DNA of 64,000 nt from Anaerolineales bacterium (GTDB lineage Bacteria > Chloroflexota > Anaerolineae > 4572-78 > J111). The position numbers were made by a program, and so were the translations under genes. Shown piece by piece: positions 1 through 9,017 of the stretch; the stretch's first letter is position 1, and every line of letters begins with the position of its first letter. The notes under the pieces were generated by a model. The model searched no databases, was not told the origin of the DNA, and saw only the letters and a program-made list of their open reading frames with translations. Location: positions 372,001 to 436,000 of the forward strand of contig JABTUW010000005.1 in assembly GCA_015075185.1 (NCBI GenBank), in the 5' to 3' direction.

Positions 1-2
1 TT

Positions 3-812
3 ATGTCGGCTGAAGAAGAAGTTGTCCGCCAGAACAAAGACCTGGGTATACTCAACTCTCTCTCGAATGAAGTAGGGGGTATCCTGCAATTAAATGTGAT
101 CCTCGAGGCGGCAGTCAGGCAGACCAGGCAGGCTTTAAATGTTGAGATTGGCTGGTTTTACATCTTTGAAGAGGGGTCTCTGGTTTTACGGGAGCACCAA
201 GGACTTTCTGAGCAATATGTGCAGGAGTTAAGGCAGCTTAAACCAGGCGACGGCGCGGAAGGAATGGCTTTTAGCCGCAGACAGCCGATTCTTCGTGACA
301 CCCTCCTGTTTCACAGCGGTCGGGCGCGGGCGGTGGTTGAGGCTGAAGGTCTCCGGGCAGTGGCTGCTGTCCCCTTGCTGGACCCGGCGGGTGACCGGGC
401 TTTAGGCGTTTTAGCGGTGGGTGACCGGACCTCACGCCAATGGTCCCCCCGTGATCAGCGCCTGCTGACCTTGATTTGCCGGCAAGTGGCCCAGGCCGTG
501 GGTAACTCTCAAACCTTCGTTGAGGCGCAAAAGAAAGCAGCTACCTGGGAGGCTAAGTACAGCACAATCCAGGAGAGTCATGCCCAGCTTGTCCACCGAA
601 CGGAGATTTTGGAGCAACAAATTGACTCACTGCGCCAGGTAGAACAGCAGATATGGCTCGCCCTGGCTGCCTCTCAAAAAGCCCGCCGTGATCGAGGCCA
701 TGAACACCATGCGGTCCATGAAAGAGATGATCAGCTAGTGGCTATCCTGAAAAAGGCTTTAGCAACCTTAAACAAGGATGAAGAGACACCGCCCCTGGCC
801 AAGGCCAGTTAG
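3..812 (+). CDS. GAF-domain sensor protein with C-terminal coiled coil, possibly 5' truncated by the window edge
   Basis: One GAF domain covers about residues 15-170 (ILNSLSNEVGG at its start, then LGVLAVGDR and a terminal helix ending in AVGNSQTF). A charged, Gln-rich helix, probably coiled coil, follows at about 175-235. GAF domains bind small ligands or mediate dimerisation in signalling proteins. No kinase or output domain is visible. The first ATG lies at the window edge, so more domains may precede it. The next gene starts 18 bp downstream, and a second GAF protein lies in the same cluster, so these four genes probably form one signalling operon. Confidence 0.8.
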   Translation: MSAEEEVVRQNKDLGILNSLSNEVGGILQLNVILEAAVRQTRQALNVEIGWFYIFEEGSLVLREHQGLSEQYVQELRQLKPGDGAEGMAFSRRQPILRDTLLFHSGRARAVVEAEGLRAVAAVPLLDPAGDRALGVLAVGDRTSRQWSPRDQRLLTLICRQVAQAVGNSQTFVEAQKKAATWEAKYSTIQESHAQLVHRTEILEQQIDSLRQVEQQIWLALAASQKARRDRGHEHHAVHERDDQLVAILKKALATLNKDEETPPLAKAS

Positions 813-830
813 GGTTTCGAGTTCTTAACT

Positions 831-1280
831 ATGACAACGGACCCAGTCAATCGTGTAGGGAGTCAAGATATGAGTGCAGAGCGAAGAGTTTATATCAATA
901 ATGATTTAGATATTGTGACAGCCCGCATGCAGGCCCGTGAAATGGCCCGGCAAGTCGGCTTTGGCACTGCTGACCAGGCTCGTATCTCATTGGCTGCCTC
1001 GGAATTGGCTCGAATTTTGGCCTGGACGCACGGTTTTGAACCCCGCCAGTTAATCATGTCCCCGGCAACGAGAGATGGGGCGCCGGGTATACAAGTTTCC
1101 TGCCTGATTTGTTTTGACCCCATCTCGGAAGATAGTGAAAACAATGAGGCCGAGAGATTAGTGAAACAGAATCATAGTCTGGAGGGGGCGCGCCAGTTGG
1201 TTGATGAAAGTTTTATTGAACCCCAAGACAATAAACACGCCCGCATTACCCTGGTGAAATGGTTGACGCCGAGTAAATGA
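831..1280 (+). CDS. Degenerate RsbT/RsbW-like anti-sigma/serine kinase-fold protein
   Basis: Residues about 15-70 match the start of the RsbT-type GHKL ATPase fold: VTARMQAREMARQVGF, then DQARISLAASELARI. In active members the helix reads SELARN and the Asn binds Mg-ATP; here the sequence is ELARILAW with no Asn. The later DxGxG segment is also not recognisable (ICFDPISEDSEN). It is therefore probably an ATPase-dead partner-binding protein. It sits 16 bp before a receiver-domain gene and between GAF proteins, as in RsbRST-like stress modules. The start could also be ATG at 870 (MSAERRVY). The fold assignment is from pattern recognition and is moderately certain. Confidence 0.6.
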   Translation: MTTDPVNRVGSQDMSAERRVYINNDLDIVTARMQAREMARQVGFGTADQARISLAASELARILAWTHGFEPRQLIMSPATRDGAPGIQVSCLICFDPISEDSENNEAERLVKQNHSLEGARQLVDESFIEPQDNKHARITLVKWLTPSK

Positions 1281-1296
1281 TGAAAGGATTGCCTAT

Positions 1297-1713
1297 ATGA
1301 CATCGAACAACAGCAACGCAGAGGCCGTTTATCGTCCCTCGATATTAATTGTTGAAGATAGCCCTCCGCAGGCTCTTAAGGTAAAATTAGTCCTGGAAAG
1401 TAACGGCTGCCAGGTGGTTTGGGTTGATACCGGTTGGGCCGGGGTGGCGGCGGCCAAAAATCAGCGTTTCGATCTCATCGTCCTGGATGTAGAACTCCCC
1501 GACATTGATGGCTTTACGGTGTGCCGCAACCTGAAAGCTGAACCAGAGTTGGCCGAAGTGCCTGTGGTTATGCTGACCACCCGCGACCACGCCGAAGATG
1601 TCCTGAATGGCCTGGAAATCGGGGCTGTTGATTACATTCCTAAAGATGCCTTTGCCGAAATGGTCTTACTCGAAACCATCAAACAAATGGTTCGCGACAT
1701 ACCTAAAACGTAA
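1297..1713 (+). CDS. CheY-like response regulator receiver protein
   Basis: A stand-alone receiver domain of 138 residues. The hallmark positions are visible: acidic pair in ILIVEDSPPQA (about residues 17-25), phospho-acceptor Asp in LIVLDVELPDIDGF (about residue 67), Thr in VVMLTTRD and the Lys in VDYIPKDA. No DNA-binding output domain follows, so it should act by protein contact, probably with the neighbouring GAF or RsbT-like proteins. It begins 16 bp after the preceding gene. The cognate histidine kinase is not in the window and may lie upstream. Confidence 0.9.
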   Translation: MTSNNSNAEAVYRPSILIVEDSPPQALKVKLVLESNGCQVVWVDTGWAGVAAAKNQRFDLIVLDVELPDIDGFTVCRNLKAEPELAEVPVVMLTTRDHAEDVLNGLEIGAVDYIPKDAFAEMVLLETIKQMVRDIPKT

Positions 1714-1757
1714 CTACCTATTGCATAACTCATCTATTTGTCTGGCAGAAAAAACTG

Positions 1758-3392
1758 ATGGAAACCCCTGTACCGGCTGAACCTAAAAATGAGACGGCGT
1801 TTGTGATCGAGGATTGGCCCATGAGTTTGGAGGCCACTCGCGAGCGCCTCAGAAATACGCAGCGCCGGCTGGAACAATACCGGGCGGCTTTGCGCTTGGC
1901 CGGGGTTGAGATCGAGCGCCGCAATCGCGGTATTATTTCCCTGACCGCCTTTGCTTTCCAAGCCAGTGCCGCAGCTAATCCAACCGCCCTCTTGAAACTG
2001 GCTCTGGTCCAGGCTTTGGAAATCACCGGCGCACCAACAGGCGCGATTGTACTGATTAATCCCTCGACCAAGGCCCTGATGGTAAATGTTCACAAGGGAC
2101 TCACCCTGGAACTGGCCGATATTTTGACCGGGAGACAGGTAGGGCATGGCGCTACCGCCCTGATGCCTCATCTGGTAGCGGGCCTGGGCGCTCTCCTGGA
2201 GCAGGCCACCAGCGATGATCGAGACGAGCAGATTCTCCTGGCTGTGACTAATCTGACCAGTCTGGTCAGTCTTCCGCTTCAGGTTGGGTCCAAGCTGATG
2301 GGCGCGTTATTGATAGGCTTGCAGGGCAAGACCCGCTTCAAATCGGCTGAACTTTGCTTTTTGATGGCCATGAGCCAGGAAACGGCGATTGCCCTCGAAG
2401 CACTCAGCCTGCGCGAAGGCTTGTGGCTCACAGCCGAGACCCTGCTCGGTAATGAGACGGTCAGTGTCGAACTCCAGCCCGACGATCAGACCGATCTTAA
2501 CAGCAAAGCGGCCACCCCGCTCGAATTGCCCACCTTCAGCCTGCCCCAACCAGCCAAAGATGATCTGGAGCAACTGCTGGCCGCTATGATGGAGGCCGAA
2601 GATGAAGTCCAGCAGCAGAATACAGACTTACAAACCCTCAACACCATTGCCGAGTTGATGAACCGGACCCTGAATCTCAAAGAGATTTTGCAGTACGCTG
2701 TCGAGCAGAGCAGAAACATTCTGGAGACAGACGCTGCCTGGATTTACCTCCTCAACGAGCAGGGCAAGTTAGAGCTGGCGGCCCACAGTGGTCTCTCCCA
2801 TACCTATGTCCGCGGCATGCACCAGTTAGCCCTGGGCGAGAGCCTGGAAGGGCAAGTCGCTGCTGAAAATGCGGCTCAATTTATCCAGGTTACCTCGACC
2901 CATATGCATAAAATCTGGGTGGACAAAGAGCAGCTTCATGCCCTGGCTGCTGTGCCGATTACCCGTCCAGAGACACGGGCCGGTCAGAGCGGTTCTCACG
3001 TGGTCGGCGTTTTGGCTACAGGGAGGCGTGTCCTCCCGCCCCATTTGTGGACACCCCGTGAGGTCCGCCTGCTCTCCTCGATAGCTAACCAATTTGCCCT
3101 GGCTATTGATAATGCCCAGTTGTACACCCAGATGCAAGAAAACCAGGCCAGTCTAACTGCTGGCAACGAAATTTTACGCGAAGTTAACGACATGCTGCTC
3201 CAGCGGAATGCTGTACTGGAAAGCTTTGTTCAGGATGATTTGAGCGCGGCCCTGATCACAGCCAGCCAGGCGATTACGCACTTAACCAGCGAAACTCCGG
3301 CCGAGGCCCGCCAACAGGCAATTATCACGCTCCAAAAAGTAATCAATCGGCTGGACGATATGGCCCAGCTCATCCTGTCGTCTGGCGCTTAA
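1758..3392 (+). CDS. Tandem GAF-domain signalling protein
   Basis: 544 residues. An N-terminal helical segment with RLRNTQRRLEQYRAALRLAGVEIERRN (about 25-55) is probably coiled coil. A first GAF domain lies at about 60-215, a helical linker at about 260-295, a second GAF at about 295-460 (LNTIAELMNRTLNLKEIL to FALAIDNAQLY), and a final helix at about 460-544. The last segment resembles a DHp-like dimerisation helix but lacks a clear phospho-His and ATPase domain, so I call it a sensor or scaffold rather than a kinase. The second GAF resembles that of the gene at position 3, suggesting duplication. It is the last gene of the signalling cluster; the next gene is convergent. Confidence 0.8.
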   Translation: METPVPAEPKNETAFVIEDWPMSLEATRERLRNTQRRLEQYRAALRLAGVEIERRNRGIISLTAFAFQASAAANPTALLKLALVQALEITGAPTGAIVLINPSTKALMVNVHKGLTLELADILTGRQVGHGATALMPHLVAGLGALLEQATSDDRDEQILLAVTNLTSLVSLPLQVGSKLMGALLIGLQGKTRFKSAELCFLMAMSQETAIALEALSLREGLWLTAETLLGNETVSVELQPDDQTDLNSKAATPLELPTFSLPQPAKDDLEQLLAAMMEAEDEVQQQNTDLQTLNTIAELMNRTLNLKEILQYAVEQSRNILETDAAWIYLLNEQGKLELAAHSGLSHTYVRGMHQLALGESLEGQVAAENAAQFIQVTSTHMHKIWVDKEQLHALAAVPITRPETRAGQSGSHVVGVLATGRRVLPPHLWTPREVRLLSSIANQFALAIDNAQLYTQMQENQASLTAGNEILREVNDMLLQRNAVLESFVQDDLSAALITASQAITHLTSETPAEARQQAIITLQKVINRLDDMAQLILSSGA

Positions 3393-3403
3393 CCCTTTTC
3401 ACC

Positions 3404-3441
3404 ACAAAAAAAAGGAGGAACAGGCCAGCCCACTCCTCCCG
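3404..3441 (-). terminator. Rho-independent terminator for the aldo/keto reductase
   Basis: Inverted repeat GGAGGA (3414-3419) and TCCTCC (3434-3439). On the - strand it is followed by eight U residues (A-run 3406-3413 on the + strand). It lies just beyond the stop of the - strand reductase and between two convergent genes. Confidence 0.7.
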
Positions 3442-3458
3442 TTACTCCGTGATAAAAC

Positions 3459-4454
<996 letters not shown>

Positions 4455-4503
4455 AGTAGCCTCCTGAGAGTTTTTGAATTTTTATCTCCGAAAAGAGGGA
4501 TTC

Positions 4504-4532
4504 ATTCTACTTCCAATCCTATCTTTGAACAA
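4504..4532 (-). promoter_or_regulatory. Candidate sigma-70 promoter of the aldo/keto reductase gene
   Basis: Read on the - strand: -35 TTGTTC (4527-4532), 17-bp spacer, -10 TAGAAT (4504-4509). It is about 50 bp upstream of the - strand ATG. The -35 and -10 each deviate at two or fewer positions from consensus; this is pattern matching only. Confidence 0.4.
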
Positions 4533-4585
4533 GTATGGTGAATAAGCTACCCGCGAAAACCCTTCATCAAGATCTAAAATCTTTT

Positions 4586-4614
4586 TTGACTCTTGCTGCA
4601 AATTCTGTTATTAT
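4586..4614 (+). promoter_or_regulatory. Sigma-70 promoter of the first FadR-family gene
   Basis: -35 TTGACT (4586-4591), 17-bp spacer, -10 TATTAT (4609-4614). An equivalent promoter with the same spacing is found at 20078-20106 ahead of the duplicated regulator, although the intervening bases differ. That conservation supports function. Confidence 0.65.
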
Positions 4615-4624
4615 CTTTCTGCCG

Positions 4625-4656
4625 TCATAACATCATACCAGCATACCAGTAAACCA
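4625..4656 (+). promoter_or_regulatory. Four period-8 direct repeats just downstream of the promoter, candidate FadR-family operator
   Basis: Four consecutive octamers: TCATAACA, TCATACCA, GCATACCA, GTAAACCA. On the other strand they read as repeated TGGTNTNN. They begin about 10 bp after the -10 element, so a bound protein would block initiation or elongation. The same array recurs at 20118-20149 upstream of the duplicate regulator, with the last three octamers keeping ACCA. TGGT/ACCA half-sites are typical of FadR-subfamily operators, which are usually palindromic rather than head-to-tail. Confidence 0.55.
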
Positions 4657-4689
4657 AACGGCATTTGAGCACATTTCCAAGGGGGGAAG

Positions 4690-5400
4690 ATGTACTCCAC
4701 TATTCACACCTCGCGGCTCTACGAACAAATCATCCAACAAATCCAATCCCTCGTCATGCAGGGCGTCCTCCGCCCCGGCGATAGACTCCCCTCCGAACGC
4801 GAACTGGCCGAACAGTTCGGCGTCAGCCGCACCGCCGTCCGCGAAGCCGTCAAAGCCCTCAGCGAAAAAGGCCTCGTCGAAATCCTCCCCGGCCGCGGCA
4901 CTTTCATCACCAACTTCACCTCGGCCATGATGCGTGACTCGCTCGATTTGATCGTCAAACTCGGTTTGCCCAACGGCGTGGCCCATCTGAACGAGGTCCG
5001 CACCCTCCTGGAACCCGGCATTGCCGCTCTGGCTGCCGAACGCATCACCGAAGCGGAGCTGCACAATTTGGAGCAGGCGGTGGCGGCGATGGATGCGGCA
5101 ATGACTGATGCCGATGCCTTTGCCGAGGCGGACCTGGAGTTTCACCTGGTTCTGGCTCGGGCCAGCCACAATCCGCTGATCCCGATCCTGCTGGACCCGA
5201 TTGTGGACCAGTTGCGAGAACACCGGCAGCGGATTTTTCTGGTGGAGGGGGGGCCGCAGCGGGGGCAGTATCATCACCGGCGGATCTTGGCGGCGGTCAA
5301 GAAGCGAGAGCCGGCCGCTGCCCGTGAGGCGATGTGTGCTCATCTCAAACAGGTCCTCGCCGACAGCGAAGCAGTTAAAGTTATCTCAGGAGAAAAATAA
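4690..5400 (+). CDS. FadR-subfamily GntR transcriptional regulator (copy 1)
   Basis: 236 residues. N-terminal winged helix at about 5-75 (LYEQIIQQIQSLVMQG, LPSERELAEQFGVSRTAVREAVKAL, GRGTFI) and an all-helical FCD effector domain at about 90-225, with acidic and His residues usual for metal/carboxylate ligand binding (EADLEFHLVLARASHNP, EHRQRIF, HHRRILAAV). FadR-subfamily members usually respond to organic acids. The gene ends exactly where the flavoprotein gene starts (TAA then ATG at 5401), so they are co-transcribed. It is almost identical in DNA to the gene at 20183; only the last residues differ (VLADSEAVKVISGEK here). Confidence 0.92.
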   Translation: MYSTIHTSRLYEQIIQQIQSLVMQGVLRPGDRLPSERELAEQFGVSRTAVREAVKALSEKGLVEILPGRGTFITNFTSAMMRDSLDLIVKLGLPNGVAHLNEVRTLLEPGIAALAAERITEAELHNLEQAVAAMDAAMTDADAFAEADLEFHLVLARASHNPLIPILLDPIVDQLREHRQRIFLVEGGPQRGQYHHRRILAAVKKREPAAAREAMCAHLKQVLADSEAVKVISGEK

Positions 5401-7164
5401 ATGACAATGAGTCCATCCGCTCGGATGCGAGCGCCCACCCAACAAATTCAAACGATTGAGAGCGATATTGTCATCATCGGCGGGGGAGTAGCGGGTTGCC
5501 TGGCTGCCCTGGGAGCTGCTGAAGCCGGGGCCAAGGTGGTTATTTGTGAAAAAGGCGGCATCATCGAGCGCAGCGGCAGCGTGGCAGCCGGGGTGGACCA
5601 CTACATTGCCATCCTGGAAGAAGGGCCAGAGTGGGATACGCCGGAGTACCTCCTCCGGCACATTCCCGCCGTCACCGAGGGTGTGACCGATATCGAGGCG
5701 GCGGCCCGTCTGGTCTACGGGCTTAAACCGATGGTGCGGTATCTGGAAAATTTAGGTGTAAACTTCCACGACCCGCAAAACGATGATATTCCCTACTACC
5801 GCCATCGAGCTTTTGGCCTGCCCGGCAAGTATCACATCAATTTTGATGGCAGCGACTTTAAACGCGCGATCGGTCACGCGGTGCGTAAAACCAGGGCCAA
5901 TGTGTTGGAACGAGTGATGGTCACGGAAATCCTCATGGAGAATGGCCAGCCGAGGGGAGCGGTCGCTTTTCATATCCGGCACGGCACGGTCTACTTTATT
6001 TCGACCCGGGCGGTCGTTGTGGCTACCGGCGACGCCAACCGGCTGGGTCGGAACGCCTCCGGTTTACCCTTTGATAGCTGGCACATGCCTTACAACACCG
6101 GCGACGGTCACGCCATGGCCTTGCGGGTGGGCGCCCAATTGGGCAACATGGAATTTACCGATTGCACGGTTACGCCCAAAGGGTATTCCACTCAGGGGCT
6201 GAATGCCTTTATGGGCGGCGGCGCTCACCTGATTAATGCCCTGGGGGAACGTTTTATGTTCAGATACAGCCCCGATGGCGAGCGCGGCCGGCGGTCTGAT
6301 ATCGTTAATGGGGTGGTGGCTGAAACACTGGCCGGGCGAGGTCCTATTTACTGTGACTGCACCCATCTGCCCCTGGACGAAATTCGCCGTCTCGAGAGCA
6401 CCCTGGGTGTTGACCGGCCTGCTTTGCCCATCTATTTAGCCCAGAAAAAGATTGACCTGGCCAAGGAGCCTTTTGAGGTAACTGTCGGTGAGATAGCCGC
6501 CGTCCGGGCCGGAGCGCTTTTCCGGGGCAGCGGCATGCATATTGATGCCGATTGCGCGAGCAACATTCCGGGGCTTTTTGCGGCGGGCGACTGCACGACA
6601 ATGGGCGCAGCCATCGCCGGGGCCGCCGTCATGGGCCATGTGGCCGGTATCAGCGCCGGGCGATACGCTCTCTCTCAGCCCAGGCCCCGGCCCGTTCCCC
6701 CGGAAGTTCAGGAACGCATCCAGGAAACCCTTTACCAGCCTTTACAGCGAGAGCAGGGGCTTAAATTTCACCAATTTGAAGATCAAGTGCGGGCGATTGT
6801 GACCGGTCTTATCGGCTACCGGCGGGATGAGCAGCGTTTAAAAGAAGCGCTGCGCCAGCTCCACACGCTACGTGAGCTGGAGGCTAAGCTGATCGCCGAG
6901 GATTATCACGGCGTCATGCGCGTCAACGAAGCTCGCAGCATTCGCGCCGTGGCCGAAGCTATCGCCGCCAGCGCCCTGGAGCGCCGGGAGACCCGCAGCG
7001 GCGCGTCCAATTATCGGGTGGATTATCCCCAGAAAAATGATGAGCTTGGCTTAAGAATTTTCACGGTGGAACAGGCAGGAGATGAGTTGAAAGTTTCCTC
7101 GCAGCCAACGGGTATTCCTTCGAGCGTACTGCCGGAAGCGCCACCCAAGAAAGAGGGTTGGTAA
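5401..7164 (+). CDS. FAD-dependent oxidoreductase, fumarate reductase/APS reductase alpha-like flavoprotein
   Basis: 587 residues. The N-terminal Rossmann motif is DIVIIGGGVAGCLAALGAAEAG (residues 22-43), followed by the succinate dehydrogenase/fumarate reductase-type FAD fold, a second FAD contact VVVATGDANRLG and a C-terminal FAD segment (IPGLFAAGDCT). A helical C-terminal domain begins at about 440. Segments such as MPYNTGDGHAMALRVGA and the pairing with a two-cluster ferredoxin resemble AprA/AprB. The residues that define true APS reductase cannot be verified by eye, so the substrate is unknown. It follows the FadR gene without a gap and precedes the ferredoxin by 2 bp. RBS AGGAG lies inside the end of the regulator gene. 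Confidence 0.85.
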   Translation: MTMSPSARMRAPTQQIQTIESDIVIIGGGVAGCLAALGAAEAGAKVVICEKGGIIERSGSVAAGVDHYIAILEEGPEWDTPEYLLRHIPAVTEGVTDIEAAARLVYGLKPMVRYLENLGVNFHDPQNDDIPYYRHRAFGLPGKYHINFDGSDFKRAIGHAVRKTRANVLERVMVTEILMENGQPRGAVAFHIRHGTVYFISTRAVVVATGDANRLGRNASGLPFDSWHMPYNTGDGHAMALRVGAQLGNMEFTDCTVTPKGYSTQGLNAFMGGGAHLINALGERFMFRYSPDGERGRRSDIVNGVVAETLAGRGPIYCDCTHLPLDEIRRLESTLGVDRPALPIYLAQKKIDLAKEPFEVTVGEIAAVRAGALFRGSGMHIDADCASNIPGLFAAGDCTTMGAAIAGAAVMGHVAGISAGRYALSQPRPRPVPPEVQERIQETLYQPLQREQGLKFHQFEDQVRAIVTGLIGYRRDEQRLKEALRQLHTLRELEAKLIAEDYHGVMRVNEARSIRAVAEAIAASALERRETRSGASNYRVDYPQKNDELGLRIFTVEQAGDELKVSSQPTGIPSSVLPEAPPKKEGW

Positions 7165-7166
7165 CG

Positions 7167-7436
7167 ATGCCTATTTTCATTAATGAAAATACCTGTGTTG
7201 ACGGCTGCACTATCTGCGACTTTTTCTGCCCTGGCGATATTATTTACCGCGAGGCCAAAGATAAACCACCCATCGTCAAATATCAGGACGAGTGTTGGTA
7301 CTGCGGCGCGTGCGTCATTCACTGTCCTGTTGACGCCGTGAGCATTGTTTTTCCACCCGAGATGCTCCACTGTGAAACCAGTGTTGAAGCGCTGGTGACG
7401 CCACAGCCAAGCCTAGCTGAGCCTGACCCACCTTGA
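7167..7436 (+). CDS. Two-[4Fe-4S] ferredoxin, AprB-like electron-transfer partner
   Basis: 89 residues from the ATG at 7167. Two cysteine clusters are visible: CVDGCTICDFFCPGD (about 9-23) and CWYCGACVIHCPVD (about 43-56). The first cluster has the enlarged CxxxCxxCxxxCP arrangement seen in APS reductase beta subunits. It probably carries electrons to or from the preceding flavoprotein. A TTG codon upstream at 7158 is in frame, but the ATG starting MPIFINENTC is the natural start and sits 2 bp after the flavoprotein stop. The C-terminus is a short disordered Pro-rich tail. Confidence 0.9.
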   Translation: MPIFINENTCVDGCTICDFFCPGDIIYREAKDKPPIVKYQDECWYCGACVIHCPVDAVSIVFPPEMLHCETSVEALVTPQPSLAEPDPP

Positions 7437-7533
7437 CCGGGTCTCGCTGCTGCTGGCCGTTGACCTGGGAGTAAGCTGCCTGGCTTTTCTGGAATCATCT
7501 TTATTTTAGATTAACAAAGGGGGGATTATCATC

Positions 7534-8703
7534 ATGCCTAACCCACCACAGGTGAGTGGAGCTGCCGAAGCTCGAAATTTGCGCCTGATCGGTCACTCAG
7601 ACTTAAACGGCCACGGCGACGGCATGCAGCTTATGCTCAAGGATCGCTACCTCTTTGTTGGGCATGTGTTGGGCCAAATAGGCACGACCATTCTCGACGT
7701 GTCTAACCCCCAGGAACCTCGGGTAGTCCAGCAATTAAAAATCCCACCCCATACTCACACGCATAAAGTTCAAATTGCCGGCGACATCCTGATCATCAAT
7801 TACGAAAAATATCCACCCAAGGGCAAAGAAAATATGCCCAAACAGGCCGGTATTCAAATTCTCGACATCTCCGATCCGCCGGAACCGCGTGAGATTGGCT
7901 TCTTTTCAACCGGCGGCAAAGGGGTGCATCGGGTTTGGTACACCGGCGGTCGGTATGCTTATATGTCGGCCACGCCGGATGGCTACAGCGACCGGATTAT
8001 GATGATCGTAGACATTTCCGACCCGGCCCACCCCCAAGAAGTATCGCGCTGGTGGATGCCCGGAATGTGGACGGCGGGAGGGGAACAACCGAGTTGGCCC
8101 GCTCATCTGCGGGTGGGGGCGCATCACCCAGTGGTCTGGCAAAACCGGGCCTATTGGGGTTTCTGGGATATGGGCGTGATTATCATGGACATTTCAGACC
8201 CGGCCAAGCCGCAGGAGGTTTCTCGCCTGGGCTGGGCGCCGGAAGATGGCGGCCACACCCACACGGCTATGCCTTTACCGCAGCGCAACTTGCTGGTGGT
8301 TACCGACGAGGCCACCGAACCCGAATGTCAGGAAGTCCGCAAGCGGGTCAGGTTACTGGATATCAGCGACGAAACCCGCCCCCGCCTTATCGCCAAGTTC
8401 CTGGAACCCCAGGGGGATTTTTGCCAGCGGGGACTTCGTTTTGGACCTCATAACGTGCATGAAAACCGTCCTGGCTCCTTCATCAGTGATCAAATCATTT
8501 TTGTGACTTACTTCAACGCCGGATTGCGGGTTTATGATATTAAGAACGCTGAATCCCCGGAAGAAGTGGCCTCCTACATTCCCCAAACACCGGCGGGCCA
8601 GCAGGCCGTCCAAACCAACGATGTCTTTGTCGCCGAAAACGGACTGATTTATATCAGTGATCGGGTTAGCGGCGGCGTTGATATTTTAGAGTTGAATTTG
8701 TAG
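7534..8703 (+). CDS. LVIVD-repeat beta-propeller protein
   Basis: 389 residues with six or seven copies of the LVIVD repeat, for example TTILDVSNPQEPRVVQQL, IQILDISDPPEPREIGFF, MIVDISDPAHPQEVSRW, VIIMDISDPAKPQEVSRL, VRLLDISDETRPRLIAKF and LRVYDIKNAESPEEVASY. Each forms one propeller blade. There is no signal peptide or transmembrane segment, so it appears cytosolic. Several His residues (HTHTHK, GGHTHTA, HNVHENR) cluster on loops and could bind metal. The preceding RBS is AAGGGGGG. Function is unknown; its place between a flavoprotein/ferredoxin pair and an ABC importer suggests a role in the same pathway, possibly enzymatic. Confidence 0.8.
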   Translation: MPNPPQVSGAAEARNLRLIGHSDLNGHGDGMQLMLKDRYLFVGHVLGQIGTTILDVSNPQEPRVVQQLKIPPHTHTHKVQIAGDILIINYEKYPPKGKENMPKQAGIQILDISDPPEPREIGFFSTGGKGVHRVWYTGGRYAYMSATPDGYSDRIMMIVDISDPAHPQEVSRWWMPGMWTAGGEQPSWPAHLRVGAHHPVVWQNRAYWGFWDMGVIIMDISDPAKPQEVSRLGWAPEDGGHTHTAMPLPQRNLLVVTDEATEPECQEVRKRVRLLDISDETRPRLIAKFLEPQGDFCQRGLRFGPHNVHENRPGSFISDQIIFVTYFNAGLRVYDIKNAESPEEVASYIPQTPAGQQAVQTNDVFVAENGLIYISDRVSGGVDILELNL

Positions 8704-8795
8704 GATAAGCAGTAACTTGTAGCAGGGAGCAAAGCCGCAGAGCCGCTTAATTTACCTGTCTATAATCCACCGTTCGCTTTACAAGGGAGTAAATA

Positions 8796-9017
8796 ATGCC
8801 AATTACCCCTCGAACCCTCATTTCCGCCCGCCCGCATCGTAAATCGGGCTTTGCCAGGTTACAAGGCTTCCAGAGACGGCCTGCCCTGCTACATAGCCCT
8901 GATCTTTCAATGACTCCATCCCGTCTCTGGGTAGAAGAAATTGACGCTGAGCCAAACGAAACCCATTTTGAACTAAAAACGAGACCCCTATCAAACGACG
9001 AAGAGGAGTTATGCTAG
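8796..9017 (+). CDS. Small ORF of unknown function overlapping the ABC ATPase start
   Basis: 73 residues, with a reasonable RBS (AAGGGAG, 7 bp from ATG) and an end that overlaps the next start by 7 bp, compatible with translational coupling. The protein is basic at the N-terminus and acidic at the C-terminus (WVEEIDAEPNETHFELKT). No family is recognised. It may simply be a leader or chance ORF, since the ATPase RBS (GAGGAG) lies inside it. Confidence 0.3.
   Translation: MPITPRTLISARPHRKSGFARLQGFQRRPALLHSPDLSMTPSRLWVEEIDAEPNETHFELKTRPLSNDEEELC

Noticed and set aside
4633..5343. 236-codon - strand frame, also present at 20126-20836
   Set aside because: Shadow of the FadR genes; its conservation only reflects the DNA identity of the two copies.
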